Of a DNA stretch of 64,000 nt, positions 35,446-43,091 are shown one piece after another. The position numbers were made by a program, and so were the translations under genes. The stretch is from Saccharothrix tamanrassetensis. Its GTDB lineage: Bacteria > Actinomycetota > Actinomycetes > Mycobacteriales > Pseudonocardiaceae. The stretch spans positions 1 to 64,000 of the forward strand of contig NZ_JACHJN010000007.1 in NCBI RefSeq assembly GCF_014203665.1, in the 5' to 3' direction. The notes under the pieces are model-generated. The model did not search any database, was not told where the DNA came from, and saw nothing but the letters and a program-made list of their open reading frames with translations. The stretch's first letter is position 1. Every line of letters starts with the position of its first letter.

Positions 35446-36291
35446 GTGACCCATAACCCGATTCTCGTCCTCGGCGGCACCGGCAAGGTCGGCCGCCGCG
35501 TCGTCTCCCGCCTGCACGCGCTCCGGGCACCGGTACGCGTGCCGACCCGGAGCGGACCCGTCCGGTTCGACTGGACCGACGACACGACCTGGGCGCCCGT
35601 GCTCGACGGCGCCCGGGCCGTGTTCGTCGTGGCGTTGGACGGCCACCTGTTCACCGGGCCGTTCGTGGCACGGGCACGCGAACTGGGTGTCGAACGCGTC
35701 GTGCTGCTGTCCGGACGCGGCGTGGACGTGCCCGGCTACGTGCCACCGGGCAGCCCCCTGGGCGCCACCCACATCGCGGGCGAGGCGGCCGTGCGGGCGC
35801 TGGACGTCGACTGGACGATCCTGCGGCCGGGCTGGTTCGCCCAGAACTTCTCCGAGGGCTTCTTCCGGGACGCGGTGCGGGCGGGCGAACTGCGGCTCCC
35901 GGCGGGCGACGGCGCGGTGAGCTACGTGGACGCCGACGACATCGCCGACGTGGCCGCCGCCGCCCTCACCGGACCGGGCCACGCCGGGCAGACCTACGAG
36001 CTGTCCGGCCCCCGAGCCCTGACCATGGCCGAAGTCGCCGCCGGGATCACCGCCGCGACCGGCCGCCGGATCCGTTACGTGGCCCTGACTCCCGAGGAGT
36101 TCATCGCCGAACTCGTCGCGTCCGGCTGGTCGCCCGCCGACGCCCGCGACTACGACACCGTGATCGCCCCGATCCGCGACGACCTGGACAGCCACATCTC
36201 CGACGGCGTCCACCGGGCGCTGGGTCGTCCTGCCCGCGACTTCGCCGCCTTCGCGTCGGCCGCCACGTGGCCGGAGCCCGGAGGAGAGTGA
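35446..36291 (+). CDS. NmrA/ergot-alkaloid-type NAD(P)-binding protein
   Basis: A 281-residue atypical short-chain dehydrogenase. The nucleotide loop LVLGGTGKVGRRVV is at residues 7-20, followed by ILRPGWFAQNFSEGFF and the C-terminal TGRRIRYVALTPEEF. Such proteins act as reductases or as redox sensors; the catalytic YxxxK is not evident. The start is GTG. The divergent AraC regulator suggests an inducible role. Confidence 0.87.
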   Translation: MTHNPILVLGGTGKVGRRVVSRLHALRAPVRVPTRSGPVRFDWTDDTTWAPVLDGARAVFVVALDGHLFTGPFVARARELGVERVVLLSGRGVDVPGYVPPGSPLGATHIAGEAAVRALDVDWTILRPGWFAQNFSEGFFRDAVRAGELRLPAGDGAVSYVDADDIADVAAAALTGPGHAGQTYELSGPRALTMAEVAAGITAATGRRIRYVALTPEEFIAELVASGWSPADARDYDTVIAPIRDDLDSHISDGVHRALGRPARDFAAFASAATWPEPGGE

Positions 36292-36334
36292 CCGCGTGCC
36301 GCGTTCGGGACCGTTGTCCGTCGCCCGGCCGTGA

Positions 36335-36742
36335 CTACAGGTCGTCCTCGCCCCAGTAGTCGTCCTCGACGTCACCGGTGCGCCACAACGTGATCCGGCA
36401 CTCGTCGGGCGTGCTGACCAGGTGTCCGGTGTAGACACCGGGGCCGCCGGGCGCGAGCAGGTCGCCGTGCTGGCCGGTCGGTGCGCCGAACACCAGGTGC
36501 CCGGAGGGGCACTCCAGTTCGAACATGGCCGGCTCGACCGGAGTGGTGGTGATCGTGACGGTCAGCGTGACCGGTTCGAGGTCCTGGGCGCAGGTGACGA
36601 ACAGTTCGTAGCCCGTGGAGGCGTACCCGTCGCGGTTGGCCGCCCCGATCGCCTCCGCACCGCCCACATCGGCGTCGTTGTCCACGTCCCGCAACCTGAT
36701 CATCCGGTAGAAGGGGATGAGGACGAGTTGTGCTGTGCTCAC
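36335..36742 (-). CDS. Hypothetical protein, 135 residues, acidic
   Basis: I do not recognise this protein. It is acidic, without a signal peptide or membrane helix, and ends in a strongly acidic tail (GDVEDDYWGEDDL). The middle is rich in Thr/Val beta-strand-like text (PVTLTVTITTTPVEPAMFELEC). It lies alone between convergent and divergent neighbours. Confidence 0.75.
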   Translation of the reverse strand: MSTAQLVLIPFYRMIRLRDVDNDADVGGAEAIGAANRDGYASTGYELFVTCAQDLEPVTLTVTITTTPVEPAMFELECPSGHLVFGAPTGQHGDLLAPGGPGVYTGHLVSTPDECRITLWRTGDVEDDYWGEDDL

Positions 36743-36794
36743 GCAGGAACCCTAGTCGGGCGCCGCCCGGTCAGCAGCCGACTTGCAAGGGTGC

Positions 36795-36809
36795 TTGCCG
36801 CTTCGGCAA
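36795..36809. promoter_or_regulatory. Operator palindrome at the XRE-cupin promoter
   Basis: TTGCCGCTTCGGCAA has perfect 6-bp arms and sits 9 bp before the GTG of the XRE-cupin gene. The same dyad with a different 3-base centre is at 38145-38159 upstream of the methyltransferase. A further CTTGCAAG palindrome lies at 36782-36789. This suggests autoregulation. Confidence 0.65.
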
Positions 36810-36818
36810 GCTGAGCGG

Positions 36819-37391
36819 GTGGACTTGGACGACGTGCTCAAGGCGGTCGGGCCCCGGTTGCGGGCCATCCGGCGGCAACGCGGGGTGACGCTGGCCGACT
36901 TGGCCGCCGCCACCGGTATCTCGGAGAGCACGCTGTCCCGGCTGGAGAGCGGCCGACGCCGGGCGAACCTGGAACTCCTGCTGCCCCTCGCCCGAGCGCA
37001 CGGCGTGCCGCTGGACGAACTCGTCGGCGCGCCCGACACCGGCGACCCGCGCGTCCACCTGCGGCCCGTCCGGCGCAACGGCCGCACGATCATCCCGCTG
37101 ACCCGGCGCGCGGGCGGGCTCCAAGCGTACAAGATGATCATCCCCGGCGCGGACCCGGCGGTGAGCCCGGAGCTGCGCGTCCACGAGGGCTACGAATGGC
37201 TCTACGTGCTGGACGGCAGGCTGCGGTTGCGGCTGGGAGAGCAGGACCTCGTCCTCAAGCCGGGCGAGGCCGCCGAGTTCGACACCCACATCCCGCACTG
37301 GTTCGACGCGGCGGACCGCAAGCCGGTCGAGCTGCTGTCGCTGTTCGGTCAGCAGGGCGAACGCGCCCACATCCGGGCCCGCACCAAGTAG
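36819..37391 (+). CDS. XRE regulator with C-terminal cupin domain
   Basis: A 190-residue regulator. The helix-turn-helix is near residues 8-62 (RLRAIRRQRGVTLADLAAATGISESTLSRLESGRR). The cupin follows at about 110-175 with VHEGYEWLYVLDGRLRLRLGEQDLVLKPGEAAEFDTHIPHWFDA, holding His and Glu positions for a metal or small ligand. The start is GTG 36819. It faces the methyltransferase gene tail-to-tail, and both upstream regions carry the same TTGCCG-N3-CGGCAA dyad, so the methyltransferase is its likely target. Confidence 0.88.
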   Translation: MDLDDVLKAVGPRLRAIRRQRGVTLADLAAATGISESTLSRLESGRRRANLELLLPLARAHGVPLDELVGAPDTGDPRVHLRPVRRNGRTIIPLTRRAGGLQAYKMIIPGADPAVSPELRVHEGYEWLYVLDGRLRLRLGEQDLVLKPGEAAEFDTHIPHWFDAADRKPVELLSLFGQQGERAHIRARTK

Positions 37392-37432
37392 CCGCCGCAC
37401 CGACCCGCACCGGGCGACCACCGCCGCGAAGA

Positions 37433-37462
37433 GCCGCCGCACCGGGCATCCGGTGCGGCGGC
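37433..37462. terminator. Strong bidirectional hairpin, 13-bp stem
   Basis: GCCGCCGCACCGG (37433-37445) pairs exactly with 37450-37462 across the loop GCAT, between the convergent XRE-cupin and methyltransferase genes. Confidence 0.8.
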
Positions 37463-37481
37463 CGGTCAGGGCGGTGAGGGG

Positions 37482-38102
37482 CTACCGGCGTCGGATCCGC
37501 AGCACGTTGTCGATCCGGCGACCGGTCTGCCCCTCGGGACCGGTCAGCTCCCGATCCACCAGTTCCTGCACCTCGACTTCCCAGCGGTCGTCCAGCCGCA
37601 GCGACGACAGCACCTCCTCCGTGGTGGGGAAGTGGACCTCGGCCGGCGGCTCGGTCATCCACGTCGGCCACCCCGCGTGCCCGACGATCAGCAGCACCCC
37701 ACCGGCCGCCACCGACCCGACGGCACGCCGCAGCACCGCCTCCCGTTCCCCGTCCAACGCGACCGGGGAGTGCAGGAACTGCGCCGACACCAGGTCGAAC
37801 GTCCCCCCGGGGAACGACTGCGCGAGGTCGTGCCGCTCCCACCTGATCAGGTCCGCGACCCCGGCGTCCGCCGCGTGCGCCGCCGCCCGTCGCAGCGCCG
37901 TGGCGGACACGTCCGTGCCGACCACCCGCCAGCCGCGCTGCGCGAGCCACACGGCGTCGCCGCCTTCCGCGCACCCCAGGTCCAACGCCGTGCCCGGGGT
38001 GAGCGTCGAAGCCTCACGCACCAGCAACGGATTGGGCCGCCCGCTCCATACCTGGTCTCGCTCCAGGTAGAAGCCCTCCCAGAACTGCTCAGCCGTCGTC
38101 AT
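37482..38102 (-). CDS. Class I SAM-dependent methyltransferase
   Basis: A 206-residue methyltransferase. The SAM loop is ALDLGCAEGGDAVWLAQRGWRVVGTDVS (about residues 37-65), and motif II/III text is FDLVSAQFLHSPVALD and GGVLLIVGHAG. The start at 38102 has only a weak ribosome site. Thiopurine- or tellurite-type detoxifying methyltransferases share this short layout, but the substrate is not readable. Its promoter carries the XRE-cupin dyad 43 bp before the ATG. Confidence 0.88.
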   Translation of the reverse strand: MTTAEQFWEGFYLERDQVWSGRPNPLLVREASTLTPGTALDLGCAEGGDAVWLAQRGWRVVGTDVSATALRRAAAHAADAGVADLIRWERHDLAQSFPGGTFDLVSAQFLHSPVALDGEREAVLRRAVGSVAAGGVLLIVGHAGWPTWMTEPPAEVHFPTTEEVLSSLRLDDRWEVEVQELVDRELTGPEGQTGRRIDNVLRIRRR

Positions 38103-38144
38103 GTCCCGACCATGCACCAGGCCCATCGAGCCGGGCGAGTTTTC

Positions 38145-38159
38145 TTGCCGTTCCGGCAA
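38145..38159. promoter_or_regulatory. Operator palindrome upstream of the methyltransferase
   Basis: TTGCCGTTCCGGCAA differs from the dyad at 36795-36809 only in the central three bases (TTC against CTT). It is located 43 bp upstream of the methyltransferase start. Confidence 0.65.
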
Positions 38160-38231
38160 CCTCGAGAGTGCCGGCCACCGGGAGGCGGACCACGTCCGCG
38201 CGACGGTCGACGGGTCGGGCACCGACCGCCT

Positions 38232-38783
38232 TCAGGGACGCGGCGTGAGGACCGCGACCTCGGTGACCCGGTGCAGGAACTCCGGGGTCGCCGCGCCCTC
38301 CACGTTCTCCGCCTCGGCGACCACGACCGTCCGGTCGAGCAGCTCCGAGTCGTAGTGGTGGGCGGTGAACGTGATGTCGTCCATCAGCAGCAGCGAGGCG
38401 GACAACGGCGTGATGTCCCCGGTGCCGTGGATGTCCTCGACCCGCTTGAACTCCGTGGCGACGTCCCGCGCGCCGAACTCGACCCAGGCCACGGACACCG
38501 CCACGACCGAGCCCTTGTCGTCGGTCAGGGTGAACAGCATCCGGCTCAGCGACGTGCACGGCGCGGCGGCCAACAGGTCGCGCACCTGCCCGAACGAGTT
38601 CGCCACGCAGTCCCGGTCGTCACGGGTGACCCGGTCCACGACCCGCAGCCCCAGGCCTTTCCACGCACCGTCGTCGGGCTGCCCGAGCTCGCCGGCACCC
38701 ACCGCCACCGCGCCCGCCAGCGCGGCAGCAGCGAAGACACCTCCGGCACCCACGACAGCGCTCCTCCCGATCGGTGACACCAC
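38232..38783 (-). CDS. Membrane-anchored hypothetical protein
   Basis: A 183-residue protein with one N-terminal hydrophobic segment (AVVGAGGVFAAAALAGAVAVGAG), so it is probably anchored or exported. The rest is a mixed alpha/beta domain with two cysteines (DCVANSF and APCTSLSRML), possibly forming a disulfide. I recognise no family. The start is a GTG at 38783, with a second GTG immediately after. Confidence 0.7.
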   Translation of the reverse strand: MVSPIGRSAVVGAGGVFAAAALAGAVAVGAGELGQPDDGAWKGLGLRVVDRVTRDDRDCVANSFGQVRDLLAAAPCTSLSRMLFTLTDDKGSVVAVSVAWVEFGARDVATEFKRVEDIHGTGDITPLSASLLLMDDITFTAHHYDSELLDRTVVVAEAENVEGAATPEFLHRVTEVAVLTPRP

Positions 38784-38896
38784 TGCGTTTCCCGATCAGC
38801 GGCGGGCCCAAACCGACCGTAGTCCAGCGCACGACCACCCGAGTGATCAGCGGATGACGAGTCCGGGTGTCGCCTTCGCCGATACCGCACCGCGGG

Positions 38897-39724
38897 TCAT
38901 CCCCAAGTGAGGGGATCCAGGTGGAGGTAGAACCGTTGCCGGTCGGTGTCGAGCGTGATGCCGTAGTCGCGGGCGAAGGCGTCGTCGGCGGCGATCGCCT
39001 GGTGCTCGTCGTCCCACGTTTCGCGCGCGTTGGCGAGCAGCAGGGCGATGTCGGCGTACCGGTCGGCCCGGCCGAGGCGTCCGAGGTCGATGAAACCCGC
39101 GAAGTCGAGCGTGTCCGGGTCGAGCACGATGTTGGGCAGGCAGAGGTCGCCGTGGCAGACGACGGTGTCGGCGGCTTCCTGCTCCAGGCGGCGACCGACC
39201 TGCCCGGCGAGCCGTGCGAGCAGCTCGGCGGGCGGCGTCTGCCGCTGCTCGACCGGCAGGAACTCCGGGTCGACCGCACCGCGCGCGACGACGTCCCGCG
39301 CGAGGGCGAACATCCGCGCCAGGTCACGGGTGAACGGGCAGTCCTGCGCGGGCAGCGCGTGCAACCCGCGCACCGCCTCGGCGATGGACGGCCACGCCTG
39401 CCGGAGCGCCTCGGCCGACACGCTGTCGGCAGGCACCCCGCGAACGGCGCTGGTCACCAGGCACGCGCCGGCGGCGTCGGCGACCCAGTCGAGCACCACG
39501 GGGCCCGGGATGTCGCCGGCACCGAGCCAGTCGACCCGTTCCCGCTCCTGTGCCAGGAGGTCCTGGTGCCCGGCGGGCACGCACTTGGCGTACCGCGAGC
39601 CGTCGGCACTGCGAAACACACGAGCGCCGGACTCCCCGCTCGTGACGGCCTCCCACCCGCCGGGCTGATGCCGGGCGAGCAGGGACTCCCACTCACGATC
39701 CGATGAGCCGCGCACGAAGATCAT
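38897..39724 (-). CDS. Aminoglycoside 3'-phosphotransferase family protein
   Basis: A 275-residue small-molecule kinase of the APH(3') group. The catalytic loop VCHGDLCLPNIVLDPD (about residues 189-204) and the metal segment FAGFIDLGRLGRADRYADIAL match aminoglycoside 3'-phosphotransferases closely, as does the C-terminal DRQRFYLHLDPLTWG (family end is often LLDEFF, so it differs there). Such enzymes phosphorylate kanamycin or neomycin-type drugs. It stands alone, without a mobile element, so it looks intrinsic to the genome. The drug range is unknown. Confidence 0.85.
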   Translation of the reverse strand: MIFVRGSSDREWESLLARHQPGGWEAVTSGESGARVFRSADGSRYAKCVPAGHQDLLAQERERVDWLGAGDIPGPVVLDWVADAAGACLVTSAVRGVPADSVSAEALRQAWPSIAEAVRGLHALPAQDCPFTRDLARMFALARDVVARGAVDPEFLPVEQRQTPPAELLARLAGQVGRRLEQEAADTVVCHGDLCLPNIVLDPDTLDFAGFIDLGRLGRADRYADIALLLANARETWDDEHQAIAADDAFARDYGITLDTDRQRFYLHLDPLTWG

Positions 39725-39775
39725 CCTAACCGGCGGGCTACCCGCCCTCCGACGGGTCCGCGCGCCCGGTGAGCG

Positions 39776-40708
39776 CTATGCGGCCAACTCGGCCACGTCC
39801 TCGGCGCACCCCCAGGACAACGTCACACCGGCGCCCCCGTGCCCGTAACAGCTGATCACCGCACGTCCACCGAGCACCACCCGATCCAGCCGCACCGACG
39901 GTCGTACCGGGCGCAGCCCCACCGCCCGGGACAGCACGGCGGCGTTCCGCAGCTCCGGCACCAACTCCCCGGCACGGGCCAGGACCCCGCGTTCGACGGA
40001 GGCATCGGGCGTGAGGTCGCGGGCACCCTCGTCCGCCGTGCCGCCGCACACCACATCCCCGCCACGGGGGATCACGTAGGCCATCCCGCCGGGGTTGTCG
40101 TCGTCCACCACCCACCGCGTCAGCCCGGGGTTGGCCAGCCGCACCACCTGCCCGCGCACCGGCTCCAGCGTGCCGTCGCCGGTCAGGTCCCCGGAACGCA
40201 GCCCGGCGGCCACCACGACGGTCGGCTGCGGCACCGCGTCCAGGCTTTCCACCGTCGAGTGCCGGAACGCCACACCCACCCGCGAACAGCACGCCGCGAG
40301 CCACTCCAGGTACACCGGCATGTCGACCACCGGCAGCGAGCACACCACCCCGGACACGACGCCGTCCGGCAGCTCCCCCACCTCCGCCGGGCGGTGGTCG
40401 GGCACGGCGGCGGTCCACGACAGGTCCGGCGCGGCCGACCGGTGCAGCACGATCCCCTCCCGCCAGTAGACCCCGTTCCCGTCGGCCGCGGCCAGCTCGC
40501 GGAACCGGGACAGCGACACCTGCCCCCACCGCAGCACCAGGTCGACCGGCGCGGCCCGGTAGGGGAACCACAACCCGCCGGCCACCGCCGACACCGTCTC
40601 CGACGGCCGTCGATCGGCCAGCACCGCCACCCGGTGCCCGGCCTCGGCGAGCCGCAACGCGCACGTCAACCCGATCACGCCGGCACCGACCACCGCCACA
40701 TCGCCCAT
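39776..40708 (-). CDS. D-amino-acid oxidase family flavoenzyme
   Basis: A 310-residue FAD oxidoreductase. The dinucleotide loop VAVVGAGVIGLTCALRLAEAGHRVAVL is at the N-terminus, AVAGGLWFPYRA follows, and the C-terminal GLRPVRPSVRLD and CYGHGGAGVTLSWGCA are characteristic of D-amino-acid oxidase. It should oxidise D-amino acids to 2-oxo acids, ammonia and hydrogen peroxide. There is no peroxisomal or signal sequence, as expected for bacteria. Confidence 0.92.
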   Translation of the reverse strand: MGDVAVVGAGVIGLTCALRLAEAGHRVAVLADRRPSETVSAVAGGLWFPYRAAPVDLVLRWGQVSLSRFRELAAADGNGVYWREGIVLHRSAAPDLSWTAAVPDHRPAEVGELPDGVVSGVVCSLPVVDMPVYLEWLAACCSRVGVAFRHSTVESLDAVPQPTVVVAAGLRSGDLTGDGTLEPVRGQVVRLANPGLTRWVVDDDNPGGMAYVIPRGGDVVCGGTADEGARDLTPDASVERGVLARAGELVPELRNAAVLSRAVGLRPVRPSVRLDRVVLGGRAVISCYGHGGAGVTLSWGCAEDVAELAA

Positions 40709-41012
40709 GCACCGGTCCTACCAGGGGCGCGCGCGGCAGGTTCCGCCGAACGTCGGGTTGTGACGCCACCGGACCGCCTGCTTCCATGGCAGTTCCGATA
40801 GATCACTTCTGGCGGCGCAAACCGGCGGCACACCCGTCGGGGGCCAGTGAGCGAGAACCCCGGAGGTTCGTGCGCTGCCCTGGAGAACCCTTCTCCGACC
40901 ACGTGGCACAGCCCACCGCGACCCTGACGACGCGGTGGGCCGGCGGACCTCGCCGAGAAAACGACCATTGGCGGATCCCTGCGCAAGCGTCCGCCGAGAA
41001 GGAGTCGGGACC
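40709..41012. other. 304-bp spacer before the chitinase gene
   Basis: I see no gene. It should hold the chitinase promoter. I looked for a DasR-like dyad (ACTGGTCTAGACCACT type) and found none. The ribosome site GAAGGAG precedes the chitinase ATG. Confidence 0.5.
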
Positions 41013-42065
41013 ATGATTCGTCGGCTTTCACGACTGCTCGCCGTCGGTGCGGCGATAGCCCTCACCGCGTCCTCGCTGACCGGCGCGGCGGCCGCGGCAC
41101 CGGCCGAAGAGGTGTGCGCGGTCAAGTCCAAGCCCGCCGGCAAGGTGCTGCACGGCTACTGGGAGAACTGGGACGGCGCGAAGAACGGCGTGCACCCGCC
41201 GCTGGGCTGGATCCCCATCACCGACCAGCGCATCCGGGACAACGGCTACAACGTGATCAACGCCGCGTTCCCGGTGATCCGCTCCGACGGCACGGTGCTG
41301 TGGGAGGACGGGATGGACGCGACGGTCAAGGTCGCCACCCCGGCCGAGATGTGCGCGGCCAAGGCGGCGGGCCTGACCATCCTGATGTCGATCGGCGGCG
41401 CGACCGCGGGCATCGACCTGAACTCCTCGGCGGTGGCGGACCGGTTCGTCGAGACGGTGGTGCCGATCCTGCAGAAGTACAACTTCGACGGCATCGACAT
41501 CGACGTGGAGACCGGCCTGGTGGGCGGCGGCAACATCAACACGCTGTCCGCGTCGCAGGCGAACCTGATCCGGATCATCGACGGCGTGCTGGCGAAGATG
41601 CCGTCGAACTTCGGCCTCACCATGGCCCCGGAGACCGCGTACGTGACCGGCGGCAGCGTGACGTACGGCTCGATCTGGGGCGCGTACCTGCCGATCATCA
41701 AGAAGTACGCCGACAACGGCCGGCTGTGGTGGCTGAACATGCAGTACTACAACGGCAACATGTACGGCTGCAAGGGCGACTCGTACTCGGCCGGCACCGT
41801 GCAGGGCTTCACCGCCCAGACGAACTGCCTGGACAAGGGCCTGGTCATCCAGGGCACGACGATCAGGGTGCCGTTCGACAAGCAGGTCCCGGGTCTGCCG
41901 GCGCAGCCCGGCGCGGGCGGCGGCTACATGTCCACCGGTCTGGTCTCGCAGGCCTGGAACACCTACAGCGGCAAGCTGAAGGGCCTGATGACCTGGTCGA
42001 TCAACTGGGACGGCTCCAAGGGCTGGACGTTCGGCCGGAACGTGAAGTCGTTGCAGGGCAGGTGA
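41013..42065 (+). CDS. Secreted GH18 chitinase
   Basis: A 350-residue family 18 glycoside hydrolase. The signal peptide (RRLSRLLAVGAAIALTASSLTGAAAAAPA) is followed by a single catalytic domain, with LTILMSIGGA and the active-site DGIDIDVE (DxxDxDxE; Glu is the proton donor), then MAPET and a WLNMQYYN block with the substrate-assisting Tyr. There is no carbohydrate-binding or fibronectin domain. It would degrade chitin outside the cell. GAAGGAG lies upstream of the ATG at 41013. Confidence 0.95.
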   Translation: MIRRLSRLLAVGAAIALTASSLTGAAAAAPAEEVCAVKSKPAGKVLHGYWENWDGAKNGVHPPLGWIPITDQRIRDNGYNVINAAFPVIRSDGTVLWEDGMDATVKVATPAEMCAAKAAGLTILMSIGGATAGIDLNSSAVADRFVETVVPILQKYNFDGIDIDVETGLVGGGNINTLSASQANLIRIIDGVLAKMPSNFGLTMAPETAYVTGGSVTYGSIWGAYLPIIKKYADNGRLWWLNMQYYNGNMYGCKGDSYSAGTVQGFTAQTNCLDKGLVIQGTTIRVPFDKQVPGLPAQPGAGGGYMSTGLVSQAWNTYSGKLKGLMTWSINWDGSKGWTFGRNVKSLQGR

Positions 42066-42120
42066 GGCGATTCCCCTGACGGCGCAACGGGATCGGCCGT
42101 TCGGGCGCGTTAGCGGGCGG

Positions 42121-42163
42121 GCTCCTCCGGGGTAGACCACGGGTACCACCACCCCGGAGGAGC
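42121..42163 (+). promoter_or_regulatory. Perfect hairpin enclosing the ribosome binding site of the HNH gene
   Basis: GCTCCTCCGGGGT (42121-42133) pairs exactly with ACCCCGGAGGAGC (42151-42163) over a 17-base loop. The downstream arm contains GGAGGAG, the Shine-Dalgarno of the ATG at 42167, and the upstream arm matches the anti-SD. It may block translation until melted, or act as the chitinase terminator, or both. Confidence 0.7.
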
Positions 42164-42166
42164 CCG

Positions 42167-42850
42167 ATGCGCGCCTTGGCCGTGCTGATCGCCGTCCTGC
42201 TGTCGGGCTCTGTCTTCTTGTCGGGCTGCGCCTCGCTGCCGGCGGCGACCGACCCGGGCAGCGCGAGCGACCGCGTCCCGCCCGGCACCGCGGACTCGGC
42301 GACCGCCCGCACCCGGCTCGGCGCGTTGACGGTGGCCGAACCGGGTTCGCTCGACGGGTACGTCCGGGACTGCGACGAGGGCGCGGCGTGCGTCTTCGGG
42401 CAGCCCTGGTCCGACGTGGACGGTGACGGCTGCGACCAGCGCAGCCAGGTGCTGGCCCGCGACCTGGCGAACGTGGTGCGCAAGGAAGGCCGTTGCGGGG
42501 TGAAGGAGGGCACGCTCCACGACCCGTACACCGGCGACACCGTGACCAGCGTGTCCAAGATCCAGATCGACCACGTGGTGCCGTTGGCGGAGATGTGGCG
42601 CAGCGGTGCCGCCGGCTGGACCCGGGAGCAGCGCACCGCCGCCGCCAACGACCTGCGCAACCTCGTCGCGGTGCAGGGCAGGATCAACCAGTCGAAGGGT
42701 GACAAGACGCCGGACGAGTGGATGCCGCCCAACGCCGGCTACGGCTGCGCGTACGCCCGCATCTACGTGGGTGTCAAAGCCGAGTACGCGTTGACCGTCA
42801 CGGCCGTCGAACGCGCCGCCCTGGAACGCACCCTGGCGCCGTGCCAGTAG
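42167..42850 (+). CDS. Secreted HNH endonuclease-family lipoprotein (DUF1524)
   Basis: A 227-residue exported protein. The signal peptide ends in the lipobox LSGC at about residue 21, so it is probably lipid-anchored. The HNH/DUF1524 core reads IQIDHVVPLAEMWRSGA, then DLRNLVAVQGRINQSKGDKTPDEW, with the His and Asn positions of the fold. Such proteins are common in actinomycetes; they may degrade extracellular nucleic acid, but this has not been shown to my knowledge. It is preceded by the SD-enclosing hairpin. Confidence 0.86.
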   Translation: MRALAVLIAVLLSGSVFLSGCASLPAATDPGSASDRVPPGTADSATARTRLGALTVAEPGSLDGYVRDCDEGAACVFGQPWSDVDGDGCDQRSQVLARDLANVVRKEGRCGVKEGTLHDPYTGDTVTSVSKIQIDHVVPLAEMWRSGAAGWTREQRTAAANDLRNLVAVQGRINQSKGDKTPDEWMPPNAGYGCAYARIYVGVKAEYALTVTAVERAALERTLAPCQ

Positions 42851-43091
42851 CCAGGGCGTCCTCCGTACCGCACAGGTCGGTCCGCCGGATGTGGGCCACC
42901 TCACCGAAAACGGGCGTCGACACGTGTTCCGGGACACACGCGGCTGGTGGTTTTCGTCACTACTCCCCGACTCCAACCGGCTTCGCGTGCACGCAGGGCC
43001 AAATGGCGGACGCTCGGGCACAAAAGTGGTCGGACCATTCGGACGTATGCTGGGTGCGACCAACCCTGCCTTGGTCAGGAGGCGCTGAACC
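42851..43091. other. 241-bp spacer before the aldehyde dehydrogenase gene
   Basis: No gene seen. TATGCT near 43047 is a possible -10 box, with AGGAGG just before the ATG as ribosome site. Confidence 0.35.

Noticed and set aside
38897..39724. Acquired resistance gene on a mobile element
   Set aside because: There are no insertion sequences or terminal repeats around it, and its composition matches its neighbours.
40709..41012. A DasR site before the chitinase gene
   Set aside because: No dyad of the expected form was found in the spacer.
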